DNA from: Paenibacillus polymyxa
GTDB lineage: Bacteria > Bacillota > Bacilli > Paenibacillales > Paenibacillaceae
Reading direction: 5' to 3'
Length of the DNA stretch: 64,000 nucleotides
Assembly: GCF_018614975.1 (NCBI RefSeq)
Contig: NZ_JAGGNR010000022.1
Span: 1 to 64,000, forward strand
Part shown: in pieces, positions 1 through 8,222 of the stretch
Layout of the letters: each line of letters begins with the position of its first letter
How positions within the stretch are numbered: the first letter of the stretch is position 1
The notes under the pieces: generated by a model
The model's database searches: none
Seen by the model: only the letters and a program-made list of their open reading frames with translations
What the model was told of the DNA's origin: nothing
Made by a program: the position numbers and the translations under genes

Positions 1-735
1 GGTTATTCAACACGCGTGTAACAAAATATAAACTGGCTCTAAATTTTCACGAAACTTATACAGTGAACCGGTGAAATCCATGCCCCAGATCCGCTCGTGT
101 TCGGCTGAACTTCGTAGTTGATGCAAGGGCTTAATGAAGCTGCGTGTGATCCAGCGGAACAAGAGCAGATTTGCAATGATGAGGACGCCAATAAGCAGGA
201 ATGACATCACAGGCAGCAGCTTGCGAGTAAGCTCCGCAAAGGGGCTTCTCTCACGAATGACAAAGATACTCCCTCGTTCCCCGTCTGAATATTGAAAATC
301 AAATTTTGCATACGCGTAAAATCGCTCACCAATATTGAAGGTACTCCGAATCTGATAATTGTTAAGATCATAGGCAGGTAGTGCTTGCTTCAGTTCTGGC
401 TGGTTGAAGGTCAGCGATTCGAAGATCTGGCTATTCTCCCGTCTGACGTAGAGCCCTGACTTCTCGCATCGAAGCTTCATGTCATATTCACGCAGCAAAA
501 CCTTGTTCTACAGGTCGTCCGGGTCATTTTTGGCCAGGAACGTCATCTCTTGAAAGATCGATTCTCCCTGTTCAGTCAGGGGGTTGATCTGATAATGTAC
601 CTTGTATATATCACGGAAACTCTGTAGATCCCCTGTAGCCGCAATCGTATACAGACTTGCCGTAAGCAGGATGAACAGCAGACTTATAACGAGCATGCCC
701 GTGAAGGACAGCAGCATTTTTATTCAAAATGACAT
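1..735 (-). pseudogene. decayed two-component sensor histidine kinase (N-terminal part)
   Basis: The minus strand encodes the front of a membrane sensor kinase: a hydrophobic first helix (MLLSFTGMLVISLLFILL), an extracellular sensor stretch, a second membrane helix (MSFLLIGVLIIANLLLF) and the start of a HAMP linker (SFIKPLHQLRSSAE). The best start is the ATG at 733-735 behind AAGGGG, but codon 4 is TGA (724-726), and a second in-frame stop, TAG, lies at 508-510. Reading resumes in the same frame on both sides of each stop, so these look like nonsense mutations rather than frameshifts. After the HAMP start the sequence loses family resemblance and stops at 7-9. No dimerisation or ATPase domain is seen, but the window edge prevents a full check. 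The family is clear; that the gene is dead is inferred from the two stops. Confidence 0.75.
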
Positions 736-842
736 GGGTTCCCCTTCTCAAGCAAACAATTGGATTAGTTAGTGCACTTGTTAACACAAGATGGATTCTA
801 TTGCCCATATGTAAAAAAGAGCTTTCTTTTTCATTATATGTG

Positions 843-871
843 TTGACAGTGATAATCGTTATCAATAATGT
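843..871 (+). promoter_or_regulatory. promoter with Fur-like box in the spacer
   Basis: TTGACA (843-848), a 17-base spacer and TAATGT (866-871) form a sigma-A-like promoter. The spacer holds TGATAATCGTTATCA, which fits the Bacillus 7-1-7 Fur box (TGATAATNATTATCA) with one mismatch. Placement between -35 and -10 predicts iron-dependent repression of the AraC gene that starts at 939. Confidence 0.7.
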
Positions 872-938
872 TGGAATAAGGTGTACAACGATTTATCTCA
901 GAATCACCGGCAAACATGATTGAAATGAGGTACGTAAT

Positions 939-1766
939 GTGAAAGTAGACGTTAATCAGTTAGCAGCGCATTTTGCACACATTCCTTTTCAAGTAGAAGG
1001 CGTATATCGATATGCTAGAAATCCAGGGGTTCCCCAGGCTGACTATACCGATTCTTTTCCTGGATTTGTATTTCCTCTTACAGGAAAAATACAATTTCAA
1101 TTTGATGGTACGCCCTATATCTTTTCACCAGGAAAAGTTGTACATGGGGGCGCGAAAATGAAGCTGGATCAAACCGTGTTTCATAGAACGGACTGGGAAT
1201 ACATCCTCGTTTTATACCGGATATGTAGTTCGGACCTCGAAGAGACAAGCTTTTCCCATCAGCATTTTGAATTATCAACGGGTCAATCCCCACGTCTGAT
1301 CGAATTAATCACGCGTCTTTGGCATGTGTATAATCAGCGTGGAGGTATTTCAAGGTTTCAGACCGAGATGCTGTTTCGCGATGTACTGAATGAGACTTTA
1401 ATATGTGTTGACCATAGGCAAAATAGTAACGAATCAGATGCTTTGTTTGAACGGGTCTCTACCTATATCCAAGAATACTACGATCAAAGTCTGACTGTCT
1501 CATCGCTTGCAGAACAAAATAACGTTAATCGAAATCGACTTTCCTACGTGTTTAGAAGACATGCAGGTATGGGTCCAGCAGAATATGTATTGAAATATCG
1601 TATAAACATGGCACAGCAAATGTTATTGGCAAGTGATGCGTCTGTACAACAGATTGCTGAGACCGTTGGCATTGCTGACCCCTTTTATTTTAGCAGAGTG
1701 TTTAAGAAACAATGTGGTATCTCTCCTACGGAGTATCGTCTGAAGTTCATCAATAATCCATGCTGA
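939..1766 (+). CDS. AraC-family transcriptional regulator, probably iron-responsive
   Basis: A 275-residue protein with an N-terminal cupin-like ligand domain (about residues 20-110) and a C-terminal AraC double helix-turn-helix (about 170-270), ending in the typical DPFYFSRVFKKQCGISPTEY signature. The start is GTG at 939 with GAGG eight bases upstream. The Fur-like box in its promoter suggests it is made in iron starvation. AraC regulators of this kind often activate siderophore uptake genes, and a siderophore-binding lipoprotein with its own Fur box lies about 3 kb away (4322-5392). That link is inference. The cupin gene at 1846 follows on the same strand. No regulator-linked permease genes are present. 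Confidence 0.85.
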   Translation: MKVDVNQLAAHFAHIPFQVEGVYRYARNPGVPQADYTDSFPGFVFPLTGKIQFQFDGTPYIFSPGKVVHGGAKMKLDQTVFHRTDWEYILVLYRICSSDLEETSFSHQHFELSTGQSPRLIELITRLWHVYNQRGGISRFQTEMLFRDVLNETLICVDHRQNSNESDALFERVSTYIQEYYDQSLTVSSLAEQNNVNRNRLSYVFRRHAGMGPAEYVLKYRINMAQQMLLASDASVQQIAETVGIADPFYFSRVFKKQCGISPTEYRLKFINNPC

Positions 1767-1845
1767 TTTCAATAGGCATCCATGTTATACCAAAGCTTAG
1801 ATCAGTATACTGAACATAAAGGATTAATACACAGGAGGAATTACG

Positions 1846-2184
1846 ATGCACTATCAAGCTATTCAATTGAATGAGGAATTTTCAAAATTAAACGATCTTT
1901 GGTCTCCGAAACTCATTGGTGAAATGAATGACTATCAATTTAAGATCGTTAAGATTGCTGGAGATTTTGAGTGGCATGTTCATGAGGAGACCGACAAGTT
2001 ATTTTTTGTGCTCGAAGGGGAAATGATAATTGATTTTCGTGATGGGCAAGTGAAGATTTCCAAGGGCGAGATGTATATTGTGCCTAAAGGAGTCGAGATC
2101 AAACCTTCCGCCGAAAAGGAATGTCATATCATGTTGATGGAGCCTGGAAGCGAAGTAAACACTGGCGGGACTAAGGCCGGATAA
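1846..2184 (+). CDS. small single-domain cupin protein
   Basis: A 112-residue protein consisting of one cupin barrel. The metal-binding motif is visible as WHVHEETDK (two His, with Glu/Lys following), then the second cupin motif around GEMYIVPKGVEIKP. It starts at ATG 1846 behind AGGAGG. It follows the AraC gene by about 80 bases on the same strand and could be co-transcribed from the Fur-box promoter. Small cupins of this type are common in Firmicutes and mostly uncharacterised; some are sugar isomerases or dioxygenases. The exact reaction cannot be told from sequence. Confidence 0.8.
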   Translation: MHYQAIQLNEEFSKLNDLWSPKLIGEMNDYQFKIVKIAGDFEWHVHEETDKLFFVLEGEMIIDFRDGQVKISKGEMYIVPKGVEIKPSAEKECHIMLMEPGSEVNTGGTKAG

Positions 2185-2231
2185 GCGTCAGTTATTGGAA
2201 CCAGGAAGTTAATTTGCAATATCAGAGTCAG

Positions 2232-2267
2232 AGAGCCGATAACCGCGTAATAGGGGTTATCGGCTCT
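2232..2267. terminator. hairpin between convergent genes
   Basis: A perfect 13-bp stem, AGAGCCGATAACC pairing with GGTTATCGGCTCT, lies between the cupin gene and the convergent hydrolase gene. No T-run follows on the plus strand, so it is a weak or non-classical terminator, perhaps an mRNA end-protecting hairpin. Confidence 0.6.
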
Positions 2268-2297
2268 GCGTCTGTACGGCTAGCTCTTTGACATGCA

Positions 2298-3458
2298 TTA
2301 ATCAGCAGTCTCTCGGTTATGTCTCTTGTTGCTGGTCTTCCTGATCAATTCCACACCATCGTATGCCAGACTTTCCACACTTGTTGCCTTCTGCAGTATG
2401 TAATGATCAAAAAAGTTCTTCGCATAGTCTGTAACAAGATTTCGCATCTCCATAGCATCCCGTTCGCATCTGTGTTCCTCATTAACACTGGTAAACACGA
2501 TGTCACAGTAATCCAAATGTGCAACACGATCAACTGAGAAAAAATAGGTTTCCATGCTATTGTTAGCACCAATAATCGCATTCATATTATAGTTAGGTTC
2601 ACAAAACAGTAACAAGAAGGGTTTCTTAAGATCGCTGTCAAGAAGGCCAAACGCACCGCTATCCAAGCTAATCCCGCAGGCGAACCGGTCGTCATCCCGG
2701 CAAACCATCGCCGTCGTAGGCCCTCCATAAGAATGTCCGACTATACCCATGCCGATGTCAAGCCACAATCTGCCCTTAAAGATGGAATTCACCTCTCCAG
2801 AGTCCAGTTTGTAAAGATAATCGGCTACATACCTTACATCTTCTGCCTGTAATTCACTATACTCTGTTAACTTGGAAAGTATCGGTAGTGCAAGCACGTT
2901 ACGGCACATCTCAATGGCAGTTTCATCGTCAGGCCGCATCTCCATCTTACCAGCCAACGCCAGCATCTCCGGATCTTCACCAAAGGCTGTAATGACATCC
3001 GAAAAATCCTTTGATACATTAAACAGGCGCCCATCTTTACGTTTATACATCGTGCTATTCTGATGGCCAATGCTTACCACAACATACCCCATGCTTGCCA
3101 AGTCTGTACAGAGCACTGTACCCCATTCTGGAGAACCGCCTCCACCGCACACATAGAATACCACTGGATAGCGCTTTTCCTTCCCGGAAAGAGCAAGGTC
3201 GTCGTAACACTGGGTCTTGATATCTATAGAGAAAACATCCTTCAACCCAGTGACAAGTGGCTGCTCATTAAACATCTCGTAGACTTCAGGAAACATGTAC
3301 GTTGATGTAGCCTTACCTTCGCTACTGTCAGACGGATAGTACACAAAAGCGGTCAGTTCTCTTTTGGAGTAATCTGATGCCGTGTACTCAAAATCCATCT
3401 GGGTTCGACCGACAGTATAGCCGCCAATTGGTTCTGGAAATATGTCATAGGTTTTCAT
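2298..3458 (-). CDS. alpha/beta hydrolase, PAF-acetylhydrolase/dienelactone-hydrolase-like
   Basis: A 386-residue cytoplasmic protein with no signal peptide. The nucleophile elbow GHSYGG places the catalytic Ser at about residue 243. The acid is likely in GISLDSG and the His in VAHLDYCD. The oxyanion region VVFYVCGGGGSPEWG precedes it. This architecture matches bacterial homologues of platelet-activating-factor acetylhydrolase type II, which cleave short or oxidised acyl esters, but the substrate here is unknown. The start overlaps the TetR stop by four bases (ATGA), so the two genes form a translationally coupled regulator-enzyme operon. The regulator probably responds to the substrate or product. 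Confidence 0.8.
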   Translation of the reverse strand: MKTYDIFPEPIGGYTVGRTQMDFEYTASDYSKRELTAFVYYPSDSSEGKATSTYMFPEVYEMFNEQPLVTGLKDVFSIDIKTQCYDDLALSGKEKRYPVVFYVCGGGGSPEWGTVLCTDLASMGYVVVSIGHQNSTMYKRKDGRLFNVSKDFSDVITAFGEDPEMLALAGKMEMRPDDETAIEMCRNVLALPILSKLTEYSELQAEDVRYVADYLYKLDSGEVNSIFKGRLWLDIGMGIVGHSYGGPTTAMVCRDDDRFACGISLDSGAFGLLDSDLKKPFLLLFCEPNYNMNAIIGANNSMETYFFSVDRVAHLDYCDIVFTSVNEEHRCERDAMEMRNLVTDYAKNFFDHYILQKATSVESLAYDGVELIRKTSNKRHNRETAD

Positions 3459-4114
3459 TTTCTTTCCCCCTTGAGATCGCTAACCATTTCAGAATATTTA
3501 TGATCCTCAAGCAGCCCATGGCCCATAAATTCAGAAAAGTATTTGCTGATCTTATGTTGCAGCTTAGAGTCCTTAATATCGAATTCCCTAAAAAACAAGA
3601 TTAAATTAAGCTGCATTGACTCAAACATAAAAGAAATCAGGTCGTCGTCAACATTAGGTCGGAGATATCCATCAACCCTCATTCGGCGTAAAATGTCCTT
3701 GATCATGGGGAATGACTCGCCCTTTAACACATTCACATATACTTTAAGCAAAATGTCCTCAGGAATATATGAAAATGTTTTAGTGAGTTTGATTTCCAAC
3801 TCATTCAGTGGCTCGGTCACCATGCCATTAACGTTACCAAATAAAACAGTAAGGAAATAGCTGTAAAGGGAATCTTCATTACTGTTATTAAAATATGCAG
3901 CTCTTTTCTGGGTCACATTACGTATTAAGAGGCAATAAAGGTCATCTTTGTCTTCAAAATACCGATAAAATGTTCCGGGGTGCATGGACAAACTATCCAA
4001 AACCATCTTCATAGTTATATCCTCGTAAAGATTATTAACAAAAAGATGCATAGCGCTATTAGATATTTCCTCGCGCCTTGTTTCATCTAAACGAAAGAAA
4101 GTATTTTTTGGCAT
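3455..4114 (-). CDS. TetR/AcrR-family repressor
   Basis: A 219-residue regulator with an N-terminal TetR helix-turn-helix (about residues 10-55: ARG-rich start, then the HPGTFYRYFEDKDDLY recognition and hinge signature) and a divergent C-terminal ligand domain. An upstream in-frame ATG exists at 4150, but ATG 4114 sits seven bases after AAGGAG and is preferred. It heads an operon with the overlapping hydrolase gene. A perfect 7-4-7 palindrome just downstream of its -10 element is the likely autoregulatory operator. Ligand unknown. Confidence 0.88.
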   Translation of the reverse strand: MPKNTFFRLDETRREEISNSAMHLFVNNLYEDITMKMVLDSLSMHPGTFYRYFEDKDDLYCLLIRNVTQKRAAYFNNSNEDSLYSYFLTVLFGNVNGMVTEPLNELEIKLTKTFSYIPEDILLKVYVNVLKGESFPMIKDILRRMRVDGYLRPNVDDDLISFMFESMQLNLILFFREFDIKDSKLQHKISKYFSEFMGHGLLEDHKYSEMVSDLKGERK

Positions 4115-4134
4115 AGAGTACTCCTTAATGTGAA

Positions 4135-4179
4135 GTGTGAACTGATTCACACTATACTGATAATAAATTCACAAGTCAA
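4135..4179 (-). promoter_or_regulatory. promoter and palindromic operator of the TetR-hydrolase operon
   Basis: On the minus strand TTGACT (4174-4179), 17 bases and TATAGT (4151-4156) form a good promoter. Immediately downstream is GTGTGAACTGATTCACAC (4135-4152), a perfect palindrome of 7-bp arms and 4-base centre overlapping the -10 edge. Its position fits repression by the adjacent TetR protein. Confidence 0.72.
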
Positions 4180-4267
4180 GTCGTATTAAAATAGCGTGTT
4201 CACTCCATTCTCGCTATCATTCAGGCTGACCAGGAACAGCTTAAGACGGGAATTTGGTTCCTGATAA

Positions 4268-4295
4268 CAAAAAAAGCCGCTAAAATAGCGACTTT
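4268..4295 (-). terminator. rho-independent terminator, copy 1 of a repeated family
   Basis: Read on the minus strand, GTCGCTATTTTAGCGGC is followed by a run of seven T. It lies about 27 bases after the stop of the binding-protein gene. Near-identical hairpins occur at 23912-23946, 26895-26922 and 30572-30597, each after a minus-strand gene. Confidence 0.85.
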
Positions 4296-4321
4296 CATTG
4301 GAACTATGAGCCATACTGCCA

Positions 4322-5392
4322 TTACAACCCGAGGTCATCAGCGAGTCCTTCAACACCTGTGAAGATGGAATCCCCGTAACCCCAGAAGTTGTTGAAATCA
4401 ATAATGTAGATTTTTTTGTTTTTAACGGCGTTAATGTTTTGTACCTGTTTGTTGGCAAGCAGCTTTTCAATCGTCTGCTCAGGATCAATGCCACCTGCAT
4501 ACCTCGAAATAATCATTGCATCCGGATTAATCTCGATTAACTTCTCAAGACTGAGTGTGCCGGTTTCATTAATCAGCATATTATGCATATTGATTAATGA
4601 CATTGCACTTTCAATAAACGTATCACCGTTTCCGTTGTAGATTCCAATGGTTCCATCACCATTATCCGAAAATGATGCATAGTTGATCGTTTCAGTGCTA
4701 GCTCGAGCCGACAACGCATTCTCGCGTGCTTTAAGCTTCTCAATATATGCCGCTGCGTTCGCTTGTACGTTGAATATCTCACCTAATTCAGTAATGTCCT
4801 GATACAGACTATCTAACGATGCGTCAGGAACACTGGTGCTTTGTACATACGTTTTAATCCCCATATCATTCAAGCTGCTTACTGTACCAACACCCCAATC
4901 GGCATCCTCAAACAATCCACCACGCCCTACAACCAGGTCAGGCGTAGCCCCTATTGTCACTTCCTTACCGACATAGCCCTCAGCTAGCACAGGAATTTGT
5001 TTAAACTCGTCCGCAATATCTTCAGGTACACTACCAAACAACGCAGCTACACCTACAAGTTTGTCTGTCAAACCAAGGCGAATCATCAGCTCGGCTGCAC
5101 CTTGGGTATTGGCAACTACTCGTTCAGGTGCCTTATCGAAGGTTTGTTCTTTAGCCACCCATGTTCCATTTTCAGTCGTATAGTTAGAAACGGTTAAAGG
5201 ATACGTTGTTTGAGCAGCACCTGAAGCTTCTGCATCCGATTTCTCCTCATCTGTTGCAACATTTTTCGCTGCTTGCTGCGAGTTATTGTTTGCCTGATTG
5301 CTACCATCACTACTATTGGAGCAGGCTGCAAGTACAACAACAAGTGCAACAATAAAACAAAATAACATTCCTTTTTTAAAGCGTGTAGACAT
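4322..5392 (-). CDS. iron-siderophore ABC transporter substrate-binding lipoprotein
   Basis: A 356-residue lipoprotein. The signal sequence ends in a lipobox (VVVLAACS) and is followed by a low-complexity S/N/Q-rich tether. The body fits the periplasmic-binding fold used for Fe-siderophores: the APERVVA opening strand, ELMIRLGLTDKLVGVA, the EVTIGATPDLVVG hinge and the C-terminal NKKIYIIDFNNFWGYGDS. It would capture an Fe-chelate outside the membrane and pass it to an FecCD-type permease. No permease or ATPase gene is adjacent, so it is an orphan that must use a distant transporter. A strong Fur box lies about 95 bases upstream and a repeated-family terminator follows. The exact siderophore is unknown. 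Confidence 0.88.
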   Translation of the reverse strand: MSTRFKKGMLFCFIVALVVVLAACSNSSDGSNQANNNSQQAAKNVATDEEKSDAEASGAAQTTYPLTVSNYTTENGTWVAKEQTFDKAPERVVANTQGAAELMIRLGLTDKLVGVAALFGSVPEDIADEFKQIPVLAEGYVGKEVTIGATPDLVVGRGGLFEDADWGVGTVSSLNDMGIKTYVQSTSVPDASLDSLYQDITELGEIFNVQANAAAYIEKLKARENALSARASTETINYASFSDNGDGTIGIYNGNGDTFIESAMSLINMHNMLINETGTLSLEKLIEINPDAMIISRYAGGIDPEQTIEKLLANKQVQNINAVKNKKIYIIDFNNFWGYGDSIFTGVEGLADDLGL

Positions 5393-5485
5393 GTAATTCT
5401 CTCCCTTTTGAATCCTTAATTTTCTATTTATGCATTATGTAAAATAGTTATTGTCAGTATACAGCAAATGTTTAATCCAGTAAAT

Positions 5486-5504
5486 GATAATTATAATCAT
5501 TCTC
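5486..5504 (-). promoter_or_regulatory. Fur box upstream of the siderophore-binding protein
   Basis: GATAATTATAATCATTCTC matches the classical 19-bp Fur consensus at 17 of 19 positions. It overlaps a minus-strand TATAAT, consistent with iron repression of the gene ending at 4322. Confidence 0.75.
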
Positions 5505-5563
5505 AATTGATAAAAAAAAGGACATTCTCCTTTCCGTCTTTGCTTTTGCTTTCGTCAACAATA

Positions 5564-5600
5564 ACAAAAAAGCCGATCCATTTTTATCTATGGATCGGCT
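5564..5600 (-). terminator. terminator after pdxS
   Basis: On the minus strand AGCCGATCCA, a 10-base loop and TGGATCGGCT are followed by TTTTTT. It sits 40 bases after the pdxS stop, showing that pdxS is transcribed alone. Confidence 0.88.
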
Positions 5601-5640
5601 TTGCTTGACACTATTCATGCTCCAGTTGTTCTATCTGCTC

Positions 5641-6522
5641 TTACCAACCGCGGTTGGACATGCGCTCTTCTGGAGCCAATTTAGAAATTTCGATCCCTTT
5701 CATCGGGGCGCCCAAGTTTTTGGATACTTCGGCAATCAGTTTGTAATCCGTGTAATGTGTTGTAGCTTCAACGATTGCACGAGCGAATTTCTCAGGGCTA
5801 TCGGATTTGAAAATACCTGATCCTACAAACACACCGTCTGCTCCCAAGTGCATCATTAATGCTGCGTCCGCCGGAGTAGCTACACCGCCTGCTGCAAAGT
5901 TAACGACAGGAAGTTTTCCATTTTCATGAACTTCGCGCAGTAACTCATAAGCTACACCCAGATTTTTTGCTTCAGCATACAGCTCGTCTTTGGACATGTT
6001 TTGCACTTTACGGAGCTGGCTGTTAATTACACGCATATGACGAACTGCCTCAACAATGTTGCCCGTTCCAGGCTCACCTTTTGTACGAATCATCGATGCA
6101 CCCTCACCAATACGGCGAAGAGCTTCTCCCAAATCTTTGGCTCCACATACAAATGGTACAGTAAACTCATGTTTATCGATATGGAACACTTCGTCCGCAG
6201 GTGTAAGAACTTCACTTTCATCGAGATAGTCCACACCCAGGGATTCAAGCACTTTGGCTTCTATGTAATGACCGATACGTGCTTTGGCCATAACCGGGAT
6301 AGATACAACCTTCATAACCTCTTCTACAATGGTAGGATCTGCCATACGGGCTACACCGCCGGCTGCGCGAATATCAGATGGTACCCGCTCAAGAGCCATA
6401 ACAGCTGTTGCCCCTGCCGCCTCAGCGATTTTAGCTTGCTCTGCATTCATAACGTCCATGATGACGCCACCTTTTTGCATCTCAGCCATTCCTCTTTTTA
6501 CACGATCTGTACCTGTTTGCAT
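5641..6522 (-). CDS. pdxS: pyridoxal 5'-phosphate synthase lyase subunit PdxS
   Basis: A 293-residue TIM-barrel enzyme that makes pyridoxal 5'-phosphate from ribose 5-phosphate, glyceraldehyde 3-phosphate and ammonia. The two catalytic lysines are visible: K80 in VMAKARIGH and K148 in MIRTKGEPGTGN. Length and ends (MSNRGW) are normal. The start is ATG 6522 behind AGGAGG; an upstream in-frame ATG lacks a binding site. The usual partner pdxT, encoding the glutaminase that supplies ammonia, is absent: a strong terminator follows directly. It is divergent from a PdxR-type regulator, an arrangement known for pdxST control in several Gram-positives. This may be a second pdxS copy, or pdxT may lie elsewhere. 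Confidence 0.96.
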   Translation of the reverse strand: MQTGTDRVKRGMAEMQKGGVIMDVMNAEQAKIAEAAGATAVMALERVPSDIRAAGGVARMADPTIVEEVMKVVSIPVMAKARIGHYIEAKVLESLGVDYLDESEVLTPADEVFHIDKHEFTVPFVCGAKDLGEALRRIGEGASMIRTKGEPGTGNIVEAVRHMRVINSQLRKVQNMSKDELYAEAKNLGVAYELLREVHENGKLPVVNFAAGGVATPADAALMMHLGADGVFVGSGIFKSDSPEKFARAIVEATTHYTDYKLIAEVSKNLGAPMKGIEISKLAPEERMSNRGW

Positions 6523-6586
6523 GATTGTAGTCCTCCTAATTAACTTTTGGGTAATTTTCAATAAAGGCATCGCTCTAATCTATGAT

Positions 6587-6617
6587 TTAGTATAGAATGA
6601 GAATGGTCATATAAAAA
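6587..6617. promoter_or_regulatory. pdxS/pdxR divergent control region with tandem repeat
   Basis: The 150-base divergent gap holds a minus-strand TATACT (6589-6594) for pdxS and a plus-strand TATAAA (6610-6615) for pdxR, both with weak -35 matches. Between them is a tandem hexamer AGAATGAGAATG (6594-6605). MocR regulators bind repeated short boxes, so this is the likeliest PdxR site, but the assignment is inference. Confidence 0.4.
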
Positions 6618-6672
6618 GATCCAATATTTTCGATTTTTATTGTACCACTTCAATGATAAGTCTGGAGGTCCT

Positions 6673-8163
6673 ATGCAATTTCATGTAGCTTACAGTTCAT
6701 ATTTGAACCGAAAATATACCAAGATGAAGGCTCTCTATCATGCCATTCGTGATGCAATTCATGAAGGTAATCTTATGCATGGCGAGAAGTTACCCTCTAC
6801 TCGAGAGTTAGCTGCGACGTATCACATTTCCAGAGGAACCGTGAATCAGGTCTATGATACATTGACTGCACAAGGTTACATTCATTCAGAGCATGGAAGA
6901 GGAACCTTTGTTGCATATCAGTTGGACTTAAGCAATGATGCGTCCACCGAGAAAGCTTGTACGCATCACTTATCGGCCTGGGGAAATCGTATTCAGCAGT
7001 TTGAACAGCAAGCGATTCAAAGAAATGCACCAGCCAATGCTCATACACATGATTCCAGAATGAATAGCGACGAAGTGATCGACTTCAGCAAATATCAACC
7101 TGACTTCTCCAAGTTTCCTTACGATGAATGGAATAATCGATTGTATGCAGAGATAAGGCAGCGTGAGCATCACCTGAAAACAACCTCTGCCATGGTTAGT
7201 TCAACCGGGGATCCAAAATTGAGAGAAGCCATTGCTGCCTATCTTCGGAGGATGCGGGGCATTCAAGTTGATCCGGATCATATTGCAGTAACTGCCGGCT
7301 CCATGCAAGCTATAGCTCTACTCACTCAATTACTTGCAGATCCTGGGGATTATGTCGTGACAGAAAGTCCTTGTTATGTCGGGATTTCTAAAGCCATATT
7401 GGCAGCCGGTGCAAAGTTGATTGAAGCCAATCTCGATGGTCAGGGCGTTGTGCCCCAAGACTGGGAAGCACGTATGTTGTTTGTCACGCCGTCACGACAA
7501 TTTCCTACTGGTGAAATGCTCAGTCTGGAACGAAGACAAACCTTGCTGGACTGGGCACAGCGAAATGATGCCATGATTGTTGAGGATGATTATGATAGTG
7601 AATTCCGATATCGCGGAATGCATGTTGAACCACTGAAAACACTCGATAAAGCAGGACGCGTAATCTATCTGGGCAGCTTCACCAAAACCTTGCCTTTAGA
7701 AGTACGACTTGGTTATGTGGTTCTTCCCCCTACCTTGGCTGACACCTTTAGAAAGGCACAGGCATTATACGAGCCTAGACCCGTCAACCTGATCGAACAA
7801 CGGGCATTAGCTGCATTCATGACAAGTGGTCAATATGAGCGTCATCTGCGCAGAATGAATCGATTATACAGTCGTAAATTCCATCTGTTACTCAAACTTT
7901 TGAACAAGCAACTATCTACATGGTTTGATTGGGTGGAGAATGAAGCGGGTCTGCACGTGTTTGGCTGGTGGCGAGGTAATGTGACCACTTATGAGGCCTT
8001 TCGGGAATCGGCTAGGTCACAAGGTGTGGTATACTCAGAAGTCAGCAGTTCAACGTCTGTTGGTATGAAGTATGGTATATATTTGTCTTTTGCACATTTG
8101 TCAGATGAACAATTACAGGAAGGCGTTTCCAGATTGAAAAATGCCATTACAACTGCATTGTGA
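6673..8163 (+). CDS. pdxR: MocR-family regulator PdxR (GntR HTH plus aminotransferase-like domain)
   Basis: A 496-residue fusion of an N-terminal GntR winged helix (about residues 10-80: LPSTRELAATYHISRGTVNQVYDTL) and a class-I aminotransferase-fold domain (about 120-490) that binds pyridoxal 5'-phosphate. The likely PLP lysine is in YLGSFTKTLPLEVRLGY, and the DDYDSEFRY motif is present. The ATG at 6673 with GGAGG upstream is preferred to a TTG 33 bases earlier. Divergence from pdxS strongly suggests it controls vitamin B6 synthesis as PdxR does in Listeria and Corynebacterium. General GabR-like roles cannot be excluded. Confidence 0.85.
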   Translation: MQFHVAYSSYLNRKYTKMKALYHAIRDAIHEGNLMHGEKLPSTRELAATYHISRGTVNQVYDTLTAQGYIHSEHGRGTFVAYQLDLSNDASTEKACTHHLSAWGNRIQQFEQQAIQRNAPANAHTHDSRMNSDEVIDFSKYQPDFSKFPYDEWNNRLYAEIRQREHHLKTTSAMVSSTGDPKLREAIAAYLRRMRGIQVDPDHIAVTAGSMQAIALLTQLLADPGDYVVTESPCYVGISKAILAAGAKLIEANLDGQGVVPQDWEARMLFVTPSRQFPTGEMLSLERRQTLLDWAQRNDAMIVEDDYDSEFRYRGMHVEPLKTLDKAGRVIYLGSFTKTLPLEVRLGYVVLPPTLADTFRKAQALYEPRPVNLIEQRALAAFMTSGQYERHLRRMNRLYSRKFHLLLKLLNKQLSTWFDWVENEAGLHVFGWWRGNVTTYEAFRESARSQGVVYSEVSSSTSVGMKYGIYLSFAHLSDEQLQEGVSRLKNAITTAL

Positions 8164-8222
8164 GGTAAATCGTCTCCAAAGTGAGTACAAGAAGATCATC
8201 ATTCGGAAGAGGGGCGATCGTT

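Noticed and set aside
611..923. Short open frames on both strands between the kinase relic and the AraC gene
   Set aside because: They have no ribosome sites, run through the Fur-box promoter and show no protein-like composition.
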